From Candidatus Flexifilum breve (lineage in GTDB: Bacteria; Chloroflexota; Anaerolineae; Aggregatilineales; Phototrophicaceae), in contig JADKGC010000013.1 in assembly GCA_016717205.1 (NCBI GenBank), positions 1 to 64,000 on the forward strand: a DNA stretch of 64,000 bases, given 5' to 3'. The notes under the pieces are model-generated. The model saw only the letters and a list, made by a program, of their open reading frames with translations. It was not told the origin of the DNA and ran no database searches. A program made the position numbers and the translations under genes. Position 1 is the stretch's first letter; each line of letters starts with the position of its first letter. This document shows positions 1-9,033 of this stretch, piece after piece.

Positions 1-972
1 TGCGGTAAGACGACCACGCTGCGCATGATCTCCGGTCTGGAAGCGGTGACGAGCGGCAACATCCTGTTCGACGGGCGCGACGTGACGTGGCTGCACCCGA
101 GCGAACGGGATATCGCCTTCGTGTTCCAGTTTTTCGCGCTGTATTCGCACATGACCGCCCGTGAAAACATCGCCTTTCCGTTACAGGCGCAGGGCGTGAA
201 CAATGCGGACATCAAGAAGCAGGTGGCGAGCGTCGCCCGCTTACTCAAAATCGAGCACATTCTCGACCAGCGCCCCGGCTCACTGAGCGGCGGCGATCAA
301 CAGCGTGTGGCGCTGGCGCGCGCGCTCGTGCGCAAGCCTGCCGCCTTCCTCATGGATGAACCGCTCGGCGCGTTGGACGCGGAATTCCGCGAATCGATGC
401 GCGCCGAGATCAAGAAGCTGCATCTCGACCAAGGCGCGACGACCGTCTACGTCACGCACGATCAGGTCGAAGCGATGACGATGGGCGACCGCATCGTGAT
501 CATGTCCAATGCCGTCGTCCAGCAGATGGGGACGCCCACTGAGGTCTATCACGACCCGTCAAATCTGTTCGTGGCGCGTTTCATCGGCAGCCCCGGCATG
601 AACCTGATCAGCGGCGATTACCGACAAGGCGTGATCACGCTGCCCGGCGAAAACAACTACCGCGTGCCTGATCAGTGGCGCGGCACGCTGGAGAAACATC
701 TCCCCGCCAGCGGCAAAGCGATCCTCGGCTTTCGTCCGGAGGCGGTGCGCGTGAGTTCGGATGGTCAATTGCACTCGAGCGTGTACGCCAGCGATTTGCA
801 CGGCGGCTATTCGATGCTGCACCTCGAAATCGCGGACGGCGTGATTGTGCATGCACGGGCAGGGCGCGGACTGGATTATCCTATCGGCACACCGCTGCGC
901 TTTGACATCGACCCGGCGATGGTGCGCTTTTTCAACCCGGAAACGGAAGCGGCGCTGAGGGTAATCCCATGA
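1..972 (+). CDS. Sugar ABC transporter ATP-binding protein (MalK/UgpC family), 5' end outside window
   Basis: This is the cytoplasmic ATPase of a carbohydrate importer. The reading frame is open from base 1 and begins inside Walker A (CGKTTTLR), so the first ~40 residues lie upstream. Counting from base 1, the Q-loop (VFQ) is near residue 42, the signature LSGGDQQR near 95, Walker B (FLMDEP) near 117 and the switch His (VTHDQ) near 152. The C-terminal ~100 residues resemble the TOBE/OB regulatory fold of MalK-type subunits. It overlaps the next ATPase gene by ATGA, so the two are translationally coupled. The matching permeases and binding protein are presumably upstream. Family assignment is certain; the sugar is not known. 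Confidence 0.95.
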   Translation, partial: CGKTTTLRMISGLEAVTSGNILFDGRDVTWLHPSERDIAFVFQFFALYSHMTARENIAFPLQAQGVNNADIKKQVASVARLLKIEHILDQRPGSLSGGDQQRVALARALVRKPAAFLMDEPLGALDAEFRESMRAEIKKLHLDQGATTVYVTHDQVEAMTMGDRIVIMSNAVVQQMGTPTEVYHDPSNLFVARFIGSPGMNLISGDYRQGVITLPGENNYRVPDQWRGTLEKHLPASGKAILGFRPEAVRVSSDGQLHSSVYASDLHGGYSMLHLEIADGVIVHARAGRGLDYPIGTPLRFDIDPAMVRFFNPETEAALRVIP

Positions 973-2027
973 GCGACATTCGGCTGGAAAACATCACGAA
1001 GCAGTTCGGCGACACGGTCGCGCTGGATGACATCAGCTTGCAGATCAAAGACCGCGAGTTCTTCGTGCTGCTCGGACCGACGGGCGCGGGCAAAACCACG
1101 ACCTTGCGCGTCATTGCCGGGTTGGAGAAGCAGAACGCCGGCGATGTCTACTTCGACGGGGAGAACATCAATGAGTTGATGCCCGCCGACCGCGACACCG
1201 CCTTCGTCTTCCAGCAGTATTCGCTGTACCCGAACATGTCGGTGTTTGACAATCTCGCGTTTCCGCTGCGCTCGCCGCTGCGCAAGACGCCGGAAGATGA
1301 AATCCGGCGGCGCGTGCTGGAAGCCGCCGAAAAGCTGCGCATCATGCACTTGATCGAGCGCAAGACGGCCAAGCTCTCCGGCGGTGAGATGCAGCGCGTG
1401 TCCATCGGGCGCGCCATTGTGCGCAGCCCGCGCATCTTCCTGATGGATGAGCCGCTCTCCAACCTCGACGCCAAACTGCGCGAATCGCTGCGCGTGGAAC
1501 TCAAGCATCTGCAAAAGACGCAAGGCAGCACAACGCTGTTCGTCACGCACGATCAAATCGAGGCGCTGACGATGGCGGATCGCATCGCCGTGCTGGACGC
1601 GGGCAAGATTCTGCAAGTCGGGACGCCACACGACATCTACGACCGTCCGGCGACGACGTTTGTCGCCCAGTTGGTCGGCACGCCGAAGATCAATTTGCTG
1701 CCCGCCCGGCGGGAAAACGGATCGCTCAATATTGTGCAGAGCGCGCTCTCCGTCCCCACGCCGACCGAGGCAACGCCCGCCGAGGTGCTGGTTGGCATTC
1801 GCCCGGAAGACGTGAAACCCGGCAGCGGCGATTATCGCGGCAAGCTGGTGCTGACCGAACCGCTTGGCGTGGAGACGATCCTGCACCTGCAGTCCGGTGA
1901 GCAATTGCTGACCAGTGTCGTCCCCGGCACAGTGAACTATCGCCTGGGGGATGAACTGCCGTTCACATTGGCGCGGGAACGCCTGCATTTCTTTGATGGT
2001 GGATGGGAGGGACGCGTTTATAAGTAA
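969..2027 (+). CDS. Sugar ABC transporter ATP-binding protein, second paralogue (MalK/UgpC family)
   Basis: A complete 352-residue ABC ATPase. Walker A GPTGAGKT is at residues 36-43, the Q-loop FQ at 81-82, signature LSGGE at 136-140, Walker B IFLMDEP at 156-162 and the H-loop His at 194, followed by a TOBE-like C-terminal domain. All catalytic motifs are intact. It starts inside the stop of the preceding paralogue (ATGA). Two different ATPase genes in tandem suggest a heterodimeric nucleotide-binding pair for one sugar importer; that is inference. The sugar isomerase genes downstream support a carbohydrate substrate. Confidence 0.95.
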   Translation: MSDIRLENITKQFGDTVALDDISLQIKDREFFVLLGPTGAGKTTTLRVIAGLEKQNAGDVYFDGENINELMPADRDTAFVFQQYSLYPNMSVFDNLAFPLRSPLRKTPEDEIRRRVLEAAEKLRIMHLIERKTAKLSGGEMQRVSIGRAIVRSPRIFLMDEPLSNLDAKLRESLRVELKHLQKTQGSTTLFVTHDQIEALTMADRIAVLDAGKILQVGTPHDIYDRPATTFVAQLVGTPKINLLPARRENGSLNIVQSALSVPTPTEATPAEVLVGIRPEDVKPGSGDYRGKLVLTEPLGVETILHLQSGEQLLTSVVPGTVNYRLGDELPFTLARERLHFFDGGWEGRVYK

Positions 2028-2043
2028 GCTGCATGATCCCCTC

Positions 2044-2063
2044 CCTCTCTCCTAAGGGAGAGG
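2044..2063. repeat. Intercistronic hairpin
   Basis: CCTCTC pairs with GAGAGG, and an inner CC/GG closes on a TAA loop with one bulged T. It lies between the ATPase and epimerase genes, with no T-run after it. It may be an mRNA processing or stability hairpin rather than a terminator. Confidence 0.4.
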
Positions 2064-2106
2064 CGGCATGTCTGGTGGTTCCCTACAATACTTAGGAGTA
2101 AAGATC

Positions 2107-2955
2107 ATGCGTTTTGGCGTCAATACCTGGGTATGGACTTCGCCCCTGACGACTGATGAGCTGAAGACCCTCGCGCCGAAAGTCAAGGGCATGGGCTTCG
2201 ATTGGATCGAACTGCCAATCGAAGGTCTGAACGATTTCGATTATGCCGAAGCGGGCAAGATCATCCGTGATCAGGGGCTGGGCGTGAGTATGTGCGCCGC
2301 GATGGGACCGGACCGCGATCTGATTCACGAGGACAAGGCGATCCGCGACAACGGCGTAGCCTACATTCGCCACTGTTTGCAGGCGGTACAGACCGTCGGC
2401 GGGACGAACCTCGTCGGTCCGATCTATTCGGCGGTCGGTCGGGTGTGGCAGCAAACCGCCGACGAACGCGCGCGCGATGTCGACACGCTGGTGCAGCAGT
2501 TGAGCGCCTTGTCAAAGGTGGCGGGAGACTGCGGCGCGGTGATGGGCGTTGAACCGCTCAACCGCTTTGAGACGAGCTTCATCAATCTGGCGACGCAGGT
2601 GATCGAAGTGGTGGATCGTGTGGACCACCCGTCCTGCAAAATCATGCTCGACACGTTCCACATGAACATTGAAGAGAAATCGCTCGGTGAGGCGATCCGC
2701 AAGACTGGGTCGCGGTTGGCGCATTTCCACGCCTGCGAGAATGATCGCGGCGCGCCGGGGTCGGGCAATGTGACGTGGATCGATGTCGCAGCGGCGCTCA
2801 AGGCGATCAACTATGATGGCCCGGTCGTGATTGAATCGTTCACCAACAAAGTCAAGAGCATCGCCCGCGCGGCGGCTATCTGGCGGCCCTTTGAGGCGAG
2901 TCAGGATGCGCTGGCGCAGAACGGCGTCACTTTCCTGAAACAGTTATTGACGTAG
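2107..2955 (+). CDS. Sugar phosphate isomerase/epimerase, D-tagatose/D-psicose 3-epimerase-like
   Basis: A 282-residue TIM-barrel protein of the xylose-isomerase-like superfamily. The four metal/catalytic residues of ketose 3-epimerases are visible at nearly the usual positions: Glu149 (GVEPLNRFE), Asp182 (LDTFHMN), His208 (HFHACENDRG) and Glu243 (VVIESF). It probably interconverts free ketohexoses at C3 in the cytoplasm. The ATG at 2107 is chosen because AGGAG at 2094-2098 sits 8 bases upstream; a longer in-frame start at 2068 has no such site. It follows two sugar ABC ATPase genes and belongs to the same operon. The exact substrate is uncertain. Confidence 0.85.
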   Translation: MRFGVNTWVWTSPLTTDELKTLAPKVKGMGFDWIELPIEGLNDFDYAEAGKIIRDQGLGVSMCAAMGPDRDLIHEDKAIRDNGVAYIRHCLQAVQTVGGTNLVGPIYSAVGRVWQQTADERARDVDTLVQQLSALSKVAGDCGAVMGVEPLNRFETSFINLATQVIEVVDRVDHPSCKIMLDTFHMNIEEKSLGEAIRKTGSRLAHFHACENDRGAPGSGNVTWIDVAAALKAINYDGPVVIESFTNKVKSIARAAAIWRPFEASQDALAQNGVTFLKQLLT

Positions 2956-2961
2956 CGATTT

Positions 2962-3011
2962 AGCCGTTAGCGATTAGCAAACAAACTGGGATCAGGCTTT
3001 TGCTAACGGCT
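2962..3011. repeat. 10-bp perfect inverted repeat between genes
   Basis: AGCCGTTAGC (2962-2971) is matched by GCTAACGGCT (3002-3011) across a 30-base spacer. It fills the gap between the epimerase and the membrane protein gene. No T-run follows. It may be a small dispersed palindromic element or an mRNA hairpin. Confidence 0.6.
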
Positions 3012-3031
3012 GAGAGCTCATGGGACTTAAC

Positions 3032-3769
3032 ATGCAAAAGTATTTATCGCCAATCAAACGTTTGGGCGGCTTCGCGCTGCTGTTTCTGATCATCGGGTTG
3101 GTGTTTCCATCGCTCTCGGCGGGCATCGGCGATGAGCGCACCCGCGACGGCGTGCTGATTCGCGCAGTGCCGTTTGTCGCCTTCTTTATCATGGTGCTGC
3201 TGCTCTACATTCTGGTGATCACGCTGGTAGCGCGGCGCTTCAATGGCAAACTGCCGAATCGCGCGCATCGCCCGGTTGAACTGCTGGCGATTGCGGGTAT
3301 CCTGTGCGGCGTGATCTTCCTGTTCCAGCCATTCTTCTTCGTCAGCTATCGCTACGGCTTCCTGCTGGTACTGGCGTCGGTGCTGCTGTTCATCTTGTGG
3401 AGCCACGTCGTGCCCAAGAGCGCCAAAGCCGATGCCTCGCTGCCGCCGTTCACCTCGACGCAGCAGATCATCGCGGCGGTGGTTGCGCTGATTGTGTTGT
3501 TCGTCCTGGCGAGCAGCGCCATTGCCGCCAACCAACCGGTCGAGCCGTACGGGGTGCGCCAGCGCCTGTGGAACACGTATGACGATGCGCGCAAAGCAGA
3601 AATTGCCGATACGACACTTTCGCAGTTTAATAATGTGGATCGCTGGTTTCTCATCATCTTGAATCTGTTTCCAGCGGGTTTGATGTTCTTTGCCGTGCGC
3701 GAACTGGTCGGCGTATTCTTGCCAGCGCCTGCGCCACCGCCAGCGCGGGCAGCGCAAAGAACTGGATAA
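3032..3769 (+). CDS. Multi-pass membrane protein of unknown function
   Basis: About 245 residues with roughly six hydrophobic segments: one near the N-terminus (after KRLGG), a pair around 45-70, a pair around 85-130, one near 150 and one near the C-terminus. A soluble stretch of about 40 residues precedes the last segment. The tail is Pro/Ala-rich. No family was recognised. It sits in the sugar operon between two sugar isomerase genes, so it may be an accessory part of the transporter, but nothing in the sequence proves this. The start is ambiguous: ATG at 3020 or 3032, neither with a well-spaced ribosome site. Confidence 0.75.
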   Translation: MQKYLSPIKRLGGFALLFLIIGLVFPSLSAGIGDERTRDGVLIRAVPFVAFFIMVLLLYILVITLVARRFNGKLPNRAHRPVELLAIAGILCGVIFLFQPFFFVSYRYGFLLVLASVLLFILWSHVVPKSAKADASLPPFTSTQQIIAAVVALIVLFVLASSAIAANQPVEPYGVRQRLWNTYDDARKAEIADTTLSQFNNVDRWFLIILNLFPAGLMFFAVRELVGVFLPAPAPPPARAAQRTG

Positions 3770-3828
3770 GCTGGTTTTGCGGGGAGTCATCCCCGCTTTT
3801 CAAAAGTGTTGCGAAAAGGATCATAACA

Positions 3829-4833
<1,005 letters not shown>

Positions 4834-4848
4834 AGGGTAGAGATTACG

Positions 4849-6048
4849 ATGAGTGATCAAGTCGGATTTGTGACGATGGCGGGCGCGAAGGCGGAAGGCA
4901 CAGCGCCCGAAATTGGAATCGGCATGCTTGGCTATGCCTTTATGGGTAAAGCGCACAGCAATGCCTTCAAGAAACTGCCGTATATGATGTATCCGCCGAT
5001 TGCCATCCCTAAGCTGGTGGCGGTCGCGGGGCGTAACGCGTCGGCGACGGCGGAAGCGGCCAAACGCTACGGCTACCAGAAATACTATACGGATTGGCGT
5101 GACCTGATCGCCGACCCGGATGTGCAGGTGTTCGACAATGGCGGGCCGAACGACGCGCACGCCGAACCGACCATCGCCGCGGCGCAGGCGGGCAAGCACG
5201 TTTTCTGCGAGAAGCCGCTGGCGCGCACCGCTGAAGAGTCCAAAACCATGCTGGACGCGGTACAGAAGGCGGGCGTCAAGCACATGGTGGCCTTCAACTA
5301 CCGCTTTGTCCCGGCGATTGCGCTGGTCAAGCAGTTGATCGAAAGCGGCAAGCTAGGGCGCATTTTCCACTTCCGCGCGGTCTACCTGCAAGAGTGGATC
5401 ATCGACCCGAATTTCCCGAAAATCTGGCGTCTGGATAAGTCGGTGGCGGGCAGCGGGGCGCTCGGCGACCTCGGGGCGCACGTGCTCGACCTCGGACGCT
5501 TCCTCGTCGGCGAACCCAAACGCGTCATGGGCATGACCAAGACGTTCGTCGAAGAACGCCCGCTGGCGGATGGTTCGGGTATGGGCAAAGTCGATGTCGA
5601 CGATGCCTTCATTTCGCTGCTGGAATTCGAAAACGGCGCAATCGGTACGGTCGAAGCGTCGCGCTTCGCGCAGGGGCGCAAGAACTTCAATCGTATCGAG
5701 ATCAACGGCGAGAACGGCTCGGTCGAGTTCAATCTCGAGAACATGAACGAGCTGAAGGTCTTCTGGGCGAACGAAGAGCCGAAGGAAACGCGCGGCTTCC
5801 ATAACGTGCTGGTGAGCGAGTCGTATCACCCGTACTGGGCGAATTGGTGGCCGCAGGGGCATATCATCGGCTGGGAGCACACGTTTGTCCACGAATTCCA
5901 CCACTTCTTCGGCGCAATCCTCGGTCAGCATGAGGTTGCGCCCTATGGCGCAGACTTTGTGGACGGTTACAAGAACGCCGTGATCTGTGATGCGATTGTC
6001 GAATCCTCGCAGACCGGGCGCGCGGTCGACATCAAGTACGGCCTGTAA
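4849..6048 (+). CDS. Gfo/Idh/MocA family NAD(P)-dependent oxidoreductase
   Basis: A 399-residue dehydrogenase. The N-terminal Rossmann fold carries GMLGYAFMG (residues 25-33), then the family's EKP motif (FCEKPLAR, about residue 124) and a GDLGAHVLDLG segment whose His near 211 is the usual catalytic position. The C-terminal half is the alpha/beta domain typical of the family. It should oxidise or reduce a sugar or cyclitol carbon with NAD(P). It lies 15 bases after a TIM-barrel isomerase and shares its operon. About 20 extra residues precede the Rossmann fold, so an internal start is possible, though no later ATG has a better site. Confidence 0.9.
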   Translation: MSDQVGFVTMAGAKAEGTAPEIGIGMLGYAFMGKAHSNAFKKLPYMMYPPIAIPKLVAVAGRNASATAEAAKRYGYQKYYTDWRDLIADPDVQVFDNGGPNDAHAEPTIAAAQAGKHVFCEKPLARTAEESKTMLDAVQKAGVKHMVAFNYRFVPAIALVKQLIESGKLGRIFHFRAVYLQEWIIDPNFPKIWRLDKSVAGSGALGDLGAHVLDLGRFLVGEPKRVMGMTKTFVEERPLADGSGMGKVDVDDAFISLLEFENGAIGTVEASRFAQGRKNFNRIEINGENGSVEFNLENMNELKVFWANEEPKETRGFHNVLVSESYHPYWANWWPQGHIIGWEHTFVHEFHHFFGAILGQHEVAPYGADFVDGYKNAVICDAIVESSQTGRAVDIKYGL

Positions 6049-6065
6049 AACCTAGGACTGAGGCG

Positions 6066-6100
6066 CGAGGACTGAGGGCTGAGACAAACCTCAGTCCTCG
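6066..6100. repeat. 12-bp perfect inverted repeat
   Basis: CGAGGACTGAGG (6066-6077) pairs with CCTCAGTCCTCG (6089-6100) around an 11-base loop. A partial direct copy of the left arm (GGACTGAGG) lies just upstream. It is in the gap before the UPF0261 gene. There is no T-run, so a repeat or processing hairpin is more likely than a terminator. Confidence 0.65.
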
Positions 6101-6149
6101 TATAGATGCTGCTTATTGCTTGCCCAAAAGGATTTTCTAGGAGGCACTC

Positions 6150-7376
6150 ATGCCCAAGACCATCGCCGTGATCGGCGCGCTGGATACCAAGGGGCAGGAT
6201 TTTGCGTTCCTGAAGACGGAAATTGAGAAGCGCGGCTGCCAGACGCTGATCATTGATTTCGGCGTGCTCGGCGAAGCTGGGTTTGCGCCGGAGGTGACGC
6301 GGCGGCAGGTCGCCGAAGCGGCGGGCGCGGATTTCGACGCGCTGGTTGCCGCCGGAGATCGCGGCGCGGCGATGCGGGCCATGTCCGACGGGGTAACCGA
6401 AGTTGTACGCCGCCTGTACGCGGATGGCGACATTCACGGCGTAATCAGCATGGGGGGCGGCGGCGGAACCTCAGTCGCGACGGCGGCCATGCGCGGACTC
6501 CCGGTCGGCTTTCCCAAAGTTATGCTCTCCACGCTGGCGGCGGGCGATGTGAGCGGTTTCGTCGGCACGAGCGACATCGTCATGATGCCCTCGGTGATCG
6601 ACGTGAACGGCGTCAACCGCATCAGCCGCACGATTTACAGCAACGCCGCGGGCGCGATCTGCGGGATGGTGAGCGGCGAACCGACGCAGGGCGACGACAA
6701 ACCGCTGATTGCCGTGACGATGTTTGGCAACACGACACGCGCAGTTAATCAGGCCAAGCCGATCCTCGAAGCGGCGGGGTACGAAGTCCTCGTCTTCCAT
6801 GCGACGGGGACGGGTGGGCGCACGATGGAGTCGCTCATCGCCGATGGACTAATCACGGGCGTGCTTGACCTCACCACAACTGAATGGGCAGATGAACTGC
6901 TCGGCGGTGTGCTGAGCGCCGGAGCGAGGCGGTTGGAAGCGGCAGGGCGCGCGGGCATCCCACAGATCGTCGCGCCGGGCTGCCTTGACATGTGCAATTT
7001 CTGGGAACGGAATACCGTTGTCGAAAAATACGCGGGGCGAACGTTCTACGAATGGAATGCCAACGTCACGCTGATGCGCACCACGCCCGAAGAAAACGCG
7101 CGGCTCGGCGAAATCTTTGCAGAGAAGCTCAACGCAGCGACCGGGCCGACCGCGGTCTACATTCCGCTGCGGGGCTGGTCAGAACTGGATACTGTGGGCA
7201 AGCCCTTTTACGCGCCGGAGGCAATTGCCGCGTTCGTGCGGACGCTGAAGGCCAACTTACGGGCGGATATTCCCGTGGTTGAGGTCGATACCGATATTAA
7301 CGATCCGCAGTTCGCCGCGCTGACCGCGCAGACACTCCTCAGTATGTTGGGACATTCCGGGGATCGCCGCGCATGA
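6150..7376 (+). CDS. UPF0261 / Tm-1-like ATP-binding domain protein
   Basis: A 408-residue protein recognisable as UPF0261 from its N-terminus (IAVIGALDTKGQDFAFLK), the glycine-rich ISMGGGGGTSVATAAM segment and the DVNGVNRISRTI stretch. The Tm-1 family has an ATP-binding region, but its enzymatic role in bacteria is unsettled. A strong AGGAGG lies 5-10 bases before the ATG. It overlaps the YjbR gene by ATGA. Members of this family are often next to, or fused with, the PEP-hydrolase-like TIM barrel found one gene downstream here, so the two probably act on one substrate. Confidence 0.9.
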   Translation: MPKTIAVIGALDTKGQDFAFLKTEIEKRGCQTLIIDFGVLGEAGFAPEVTRRQVAEAAGADFDALVAAGDRGAAMRAMSDGVTEVVRRLYADGDIHGVISMGGGGGTSVATAAMRGLPVGFPKVMLSTLAAGDVSGFVGTSDIVMMPSVIDVNGVNRISRTIYSNAAGAICGMVSGEPTQGDDKPLIAVTMFGNTTRAVNQAKPILEAAGYEVLVFHATGTGGRTMESLIADGLITGVLDLTTTEWADELLGGVLSAGARRLEAAGRAGIPQIVAPGCLDMCNFWERNTVVEKYAGRTFYEWNANVTLMRTTPEENARLGEIFAEKLNAATGPTAVYIPLRGWSELDTVGKPFYAPEAIAAFVRTLKANLRADIPVVEVDTDINDPQFAALTAQTLLSMLGHSGDRRA

Positions 7377-7744
7377 TCACACTGGACGATGTGCGTGCTG
7401 TCGCGACATCGCTGCCGGGGGTTGAAGAGGGTACCTCGTACGGGACACCCGCATTTCGTGCCCGCCAGAAGTTTCTCGCACGGGTATCCGATGATGGCGC
7501 GGCGCTGGTTCTCAAGGTCGGGGAGATTGAGCAGCGTTATCTGATCGAGGCCGAACCGGAAACCTACTACATCACGCCGCACTACGCGGGAACCTCGCTG
7601 GTGCTGGTGCGGCTCGCTCAGATTGACCGGGCTGCTTTCGACGACCTATTTGTGCGCTCGTGGCGCCTCATCGCCTCGAAACGCGATCTTGCTACCTATA
7701 CTCAGCACTTGAAAGGGTCAACTGATGACCATCCCTCGTCTTGA
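7373..7744 (+). CDS. MmcQ/YjbR-like protein
   Basis: A 123-residue protein with the YjbR fold: N-terminal LPGVEEGTSYGTPAF, then a central LKVGEIEQRYLIEAEP and a C-terminal helix with RSWRLIASKR. Proteins of this group are small and called DNA-binding-like, but their molecular role is not known. It overlaps the upstream UPF0261 gene by ATGA and the downstream TIM-barrel gene by 20 bases, so it is tightly embedded in a three-gene unit. Confidence 0.85.
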   Translation: MITLDDVRAVATSLPGVEEGTSYGTPAFRARQKFLARVSDDGAALVLKVGEIEQRYLIEAEPETYYITPHYAGTSLVLVRLAQIDRAAFDDLFVRSWRLIASKRDLATYTQHLKGSTDDHPSS

Positions 7745-8552
7745 AATTCTTTCCCGGCTGCGCGCGCAGGTTGCGGCGGGCAAGCCGATCATCGGCTGCG
7801 GCGCGGGCACAGGCATCTCCGCTAAGTTCGCGGAAGCGGGCGGCGCGGATCTCCTCATCATTTACAATTCCGGGCGCTATCGCATGGCCGGACGCGGATC
7901 GCTCTCCGGGCTGTTCGCGTATGGCGATGCCAACAGCATCGTCATGGAGATGGCGGGCGAAGTGCTGCCTGTCGTCCAGCATACGCCGGTGCTGGCGGGC
8001 GTCAACGGGACCGATCCGTTCAAGATCATGCCGCACTTTCTGCGGCAGGTGAAAGATATCGGCTTTTCCGGCGTGCAGAATTTCCCCACGGCTGGTCTGT
8101 TTGACGGCATCATGCGCCAGAATATGGAAGCGACCGGGTTAGGCTACGACAAAGAAGTCGAGATGATCCGTCTCGCCCATGACATGGATCTGTTCACGTC
8201 ACCATATGTGTTCAACGTGGACGAGGCGCGGGCGATGGTGGCGGCGGGCGCGGACCTGCTGGTGTGCCATGTTGGCCTGACGACGGCGGGCAGTATCGGT
8301 GCGGCGGTCGCCATGACGCTAGATGAGGCGATCAGCAGTGTGATGACAATGGCAGAGACTATCTGGTCGCTGCGCGCGGATGCGCTCGTGATTTGCCACG
8401 GCGGGCCGTTCGACGAGCCGGAAAATGTCGCCATCGCGCTCAAGCAGATGCCGAAAATCGCCGGGTTCTACGGCGCATCCAGCGCTGAACGCCTGCCGAC
8501 CGAACGTGCCATCCGGGCGCAAGTTGAAGCGTTCAAGGCGATTCAACGTTAA
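7725..8552 (+). CDS. Phosphoenolpyruvate hydrolase family TIM-barrel protein
   Basis: A 275-residue protein of the PEP_hydrolase/TIM-barrel family. Diagnostic stretches are GCGAGTGISAKFAEAGGADL near the N-terminus, NSGRYRMAGRGSLSG, the ANSIVMEMAGEVLP helix and a C-terminal GGPFDEPENV loop. The family is related to isocitrate-lyase-like phosphonopyruvate hydrolases, but direct biochemistry is scarce. The start overlaps the YjbR gene by 20 bases. It ends the operon: a 480-base gap follows. It is probably a functional partner of UPF0261. Confidence 0.85.
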   Translation: MTIPRLEILSRLRAQVAAGKPIIGCGAGTGISAKFAEAGGADLLIIYNSGRYRMAGRGSLSGLFAYGDANSIVMEMAGEVLPVVQHTPVLAGVNGTDPFKIMPHFLRQVKDIGFSGVQNFPTAGLFDGIMRQNMEATGLGYDKEVEMIRLAHDMDLFTSPYVFNVDEARAMVAAGADLLVCHVGLTTAGSIGAAVAMTLDEAISSVMTMAETIWSLRADALVICHGGPFDEPENVAIALKQMPKIAGFYGASSAERLPTERAIRAQVEAFKAIQR

Positions 8553-8577
8553 TGTTGGCATGAAATTCTGCACCGAG

Positions 8578-8597
8578 GGGCGCGGCGCGCTGCGCCC
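8578..8597. repeat. Dispersed hairpin ending CCCTAC
   Basis: GGGCGC and GCGCCC form a stem, followed by TAC. Read on the other strand it begins GTAGGGCGCA, matching the start of the element at 41747. It is the first copy of a small palindromic family seen elsewhere in this window. Confidence 0.5.
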
Positions 8598-8802
8598 TAC
8601 AAAAACGTTACCCCTCTTGTCGTATGCAGCAAAATCCCATTTAATGTGCGTACCGCTTGGACTCAGATGAACTTTGGTGTCATGCCTTCCTTGAAAGTCG
8701 GCGCGTTTCTACGGTCATTTCCAAATGGGGTTCGGGCGAGCACCAGTGAAAATGGGCGCTGATTGCTCCCTGACTGACACGATTTGCACGCTATTTGTTC
8801 AC

Positions 8803-8829
8803 ATTTGACGAGCATACGGACCGTCAAAT
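8803..8829. promoter_or_regulatory. Candidate operator: ATTTGACG-N11-CGTCAAAT
   Basis: A perfect 8-bp inverted repeat, centre-to-centre about two helical turns, lies 205 bases upstream of the PEP carboxykinase start in an AT-richer stretch. The spacing suits a dimeric regulator. The left arm contains TTGACG, which may double as a -35 element, but no good -10 follows at 17 bases. Confidence 0.4.
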
Positions 8830-9033
8830 TGGTTACTTTCGCAACATTATCGGCTAACATAGATGCACCGCGTTACGTTTATCGCCTCTGATTGTGATAA
8901 GAAGCACTAACGACTGTGCGGGAGGAGAAGTACCATATACATCGGAATTCAGTGAGGTTCCGCCGTAACGAAATACCGAGCTCTTGCTGAGCCCTGAAAC
9001 GATAATCCCGAGCCACGAAAGGTTAACTCGACG

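Larger units (their letters stand above)
8553..9033. other. Gene-free stretch before pckG
   Basis: No open frame here has a credible start and family. It holds one dispersed hairpin (8578-8597), an 8-bp inverted repeat (8803-8829) and a good Shine-Dalgarno-like GGAGGAG near 8920 that is not followed by a start codon at a useful distance. The lower GC from about 8760 suggests a promoter or a long leader for pckG; no clear -35/-10 pair was found. Confidence 0.6.

Noticed and set aside
876..1988. A 370-codon open frame on the - strand
   Set aside because: It is antisense to the second ABC ATPase gene, which has all catalytic motifs.
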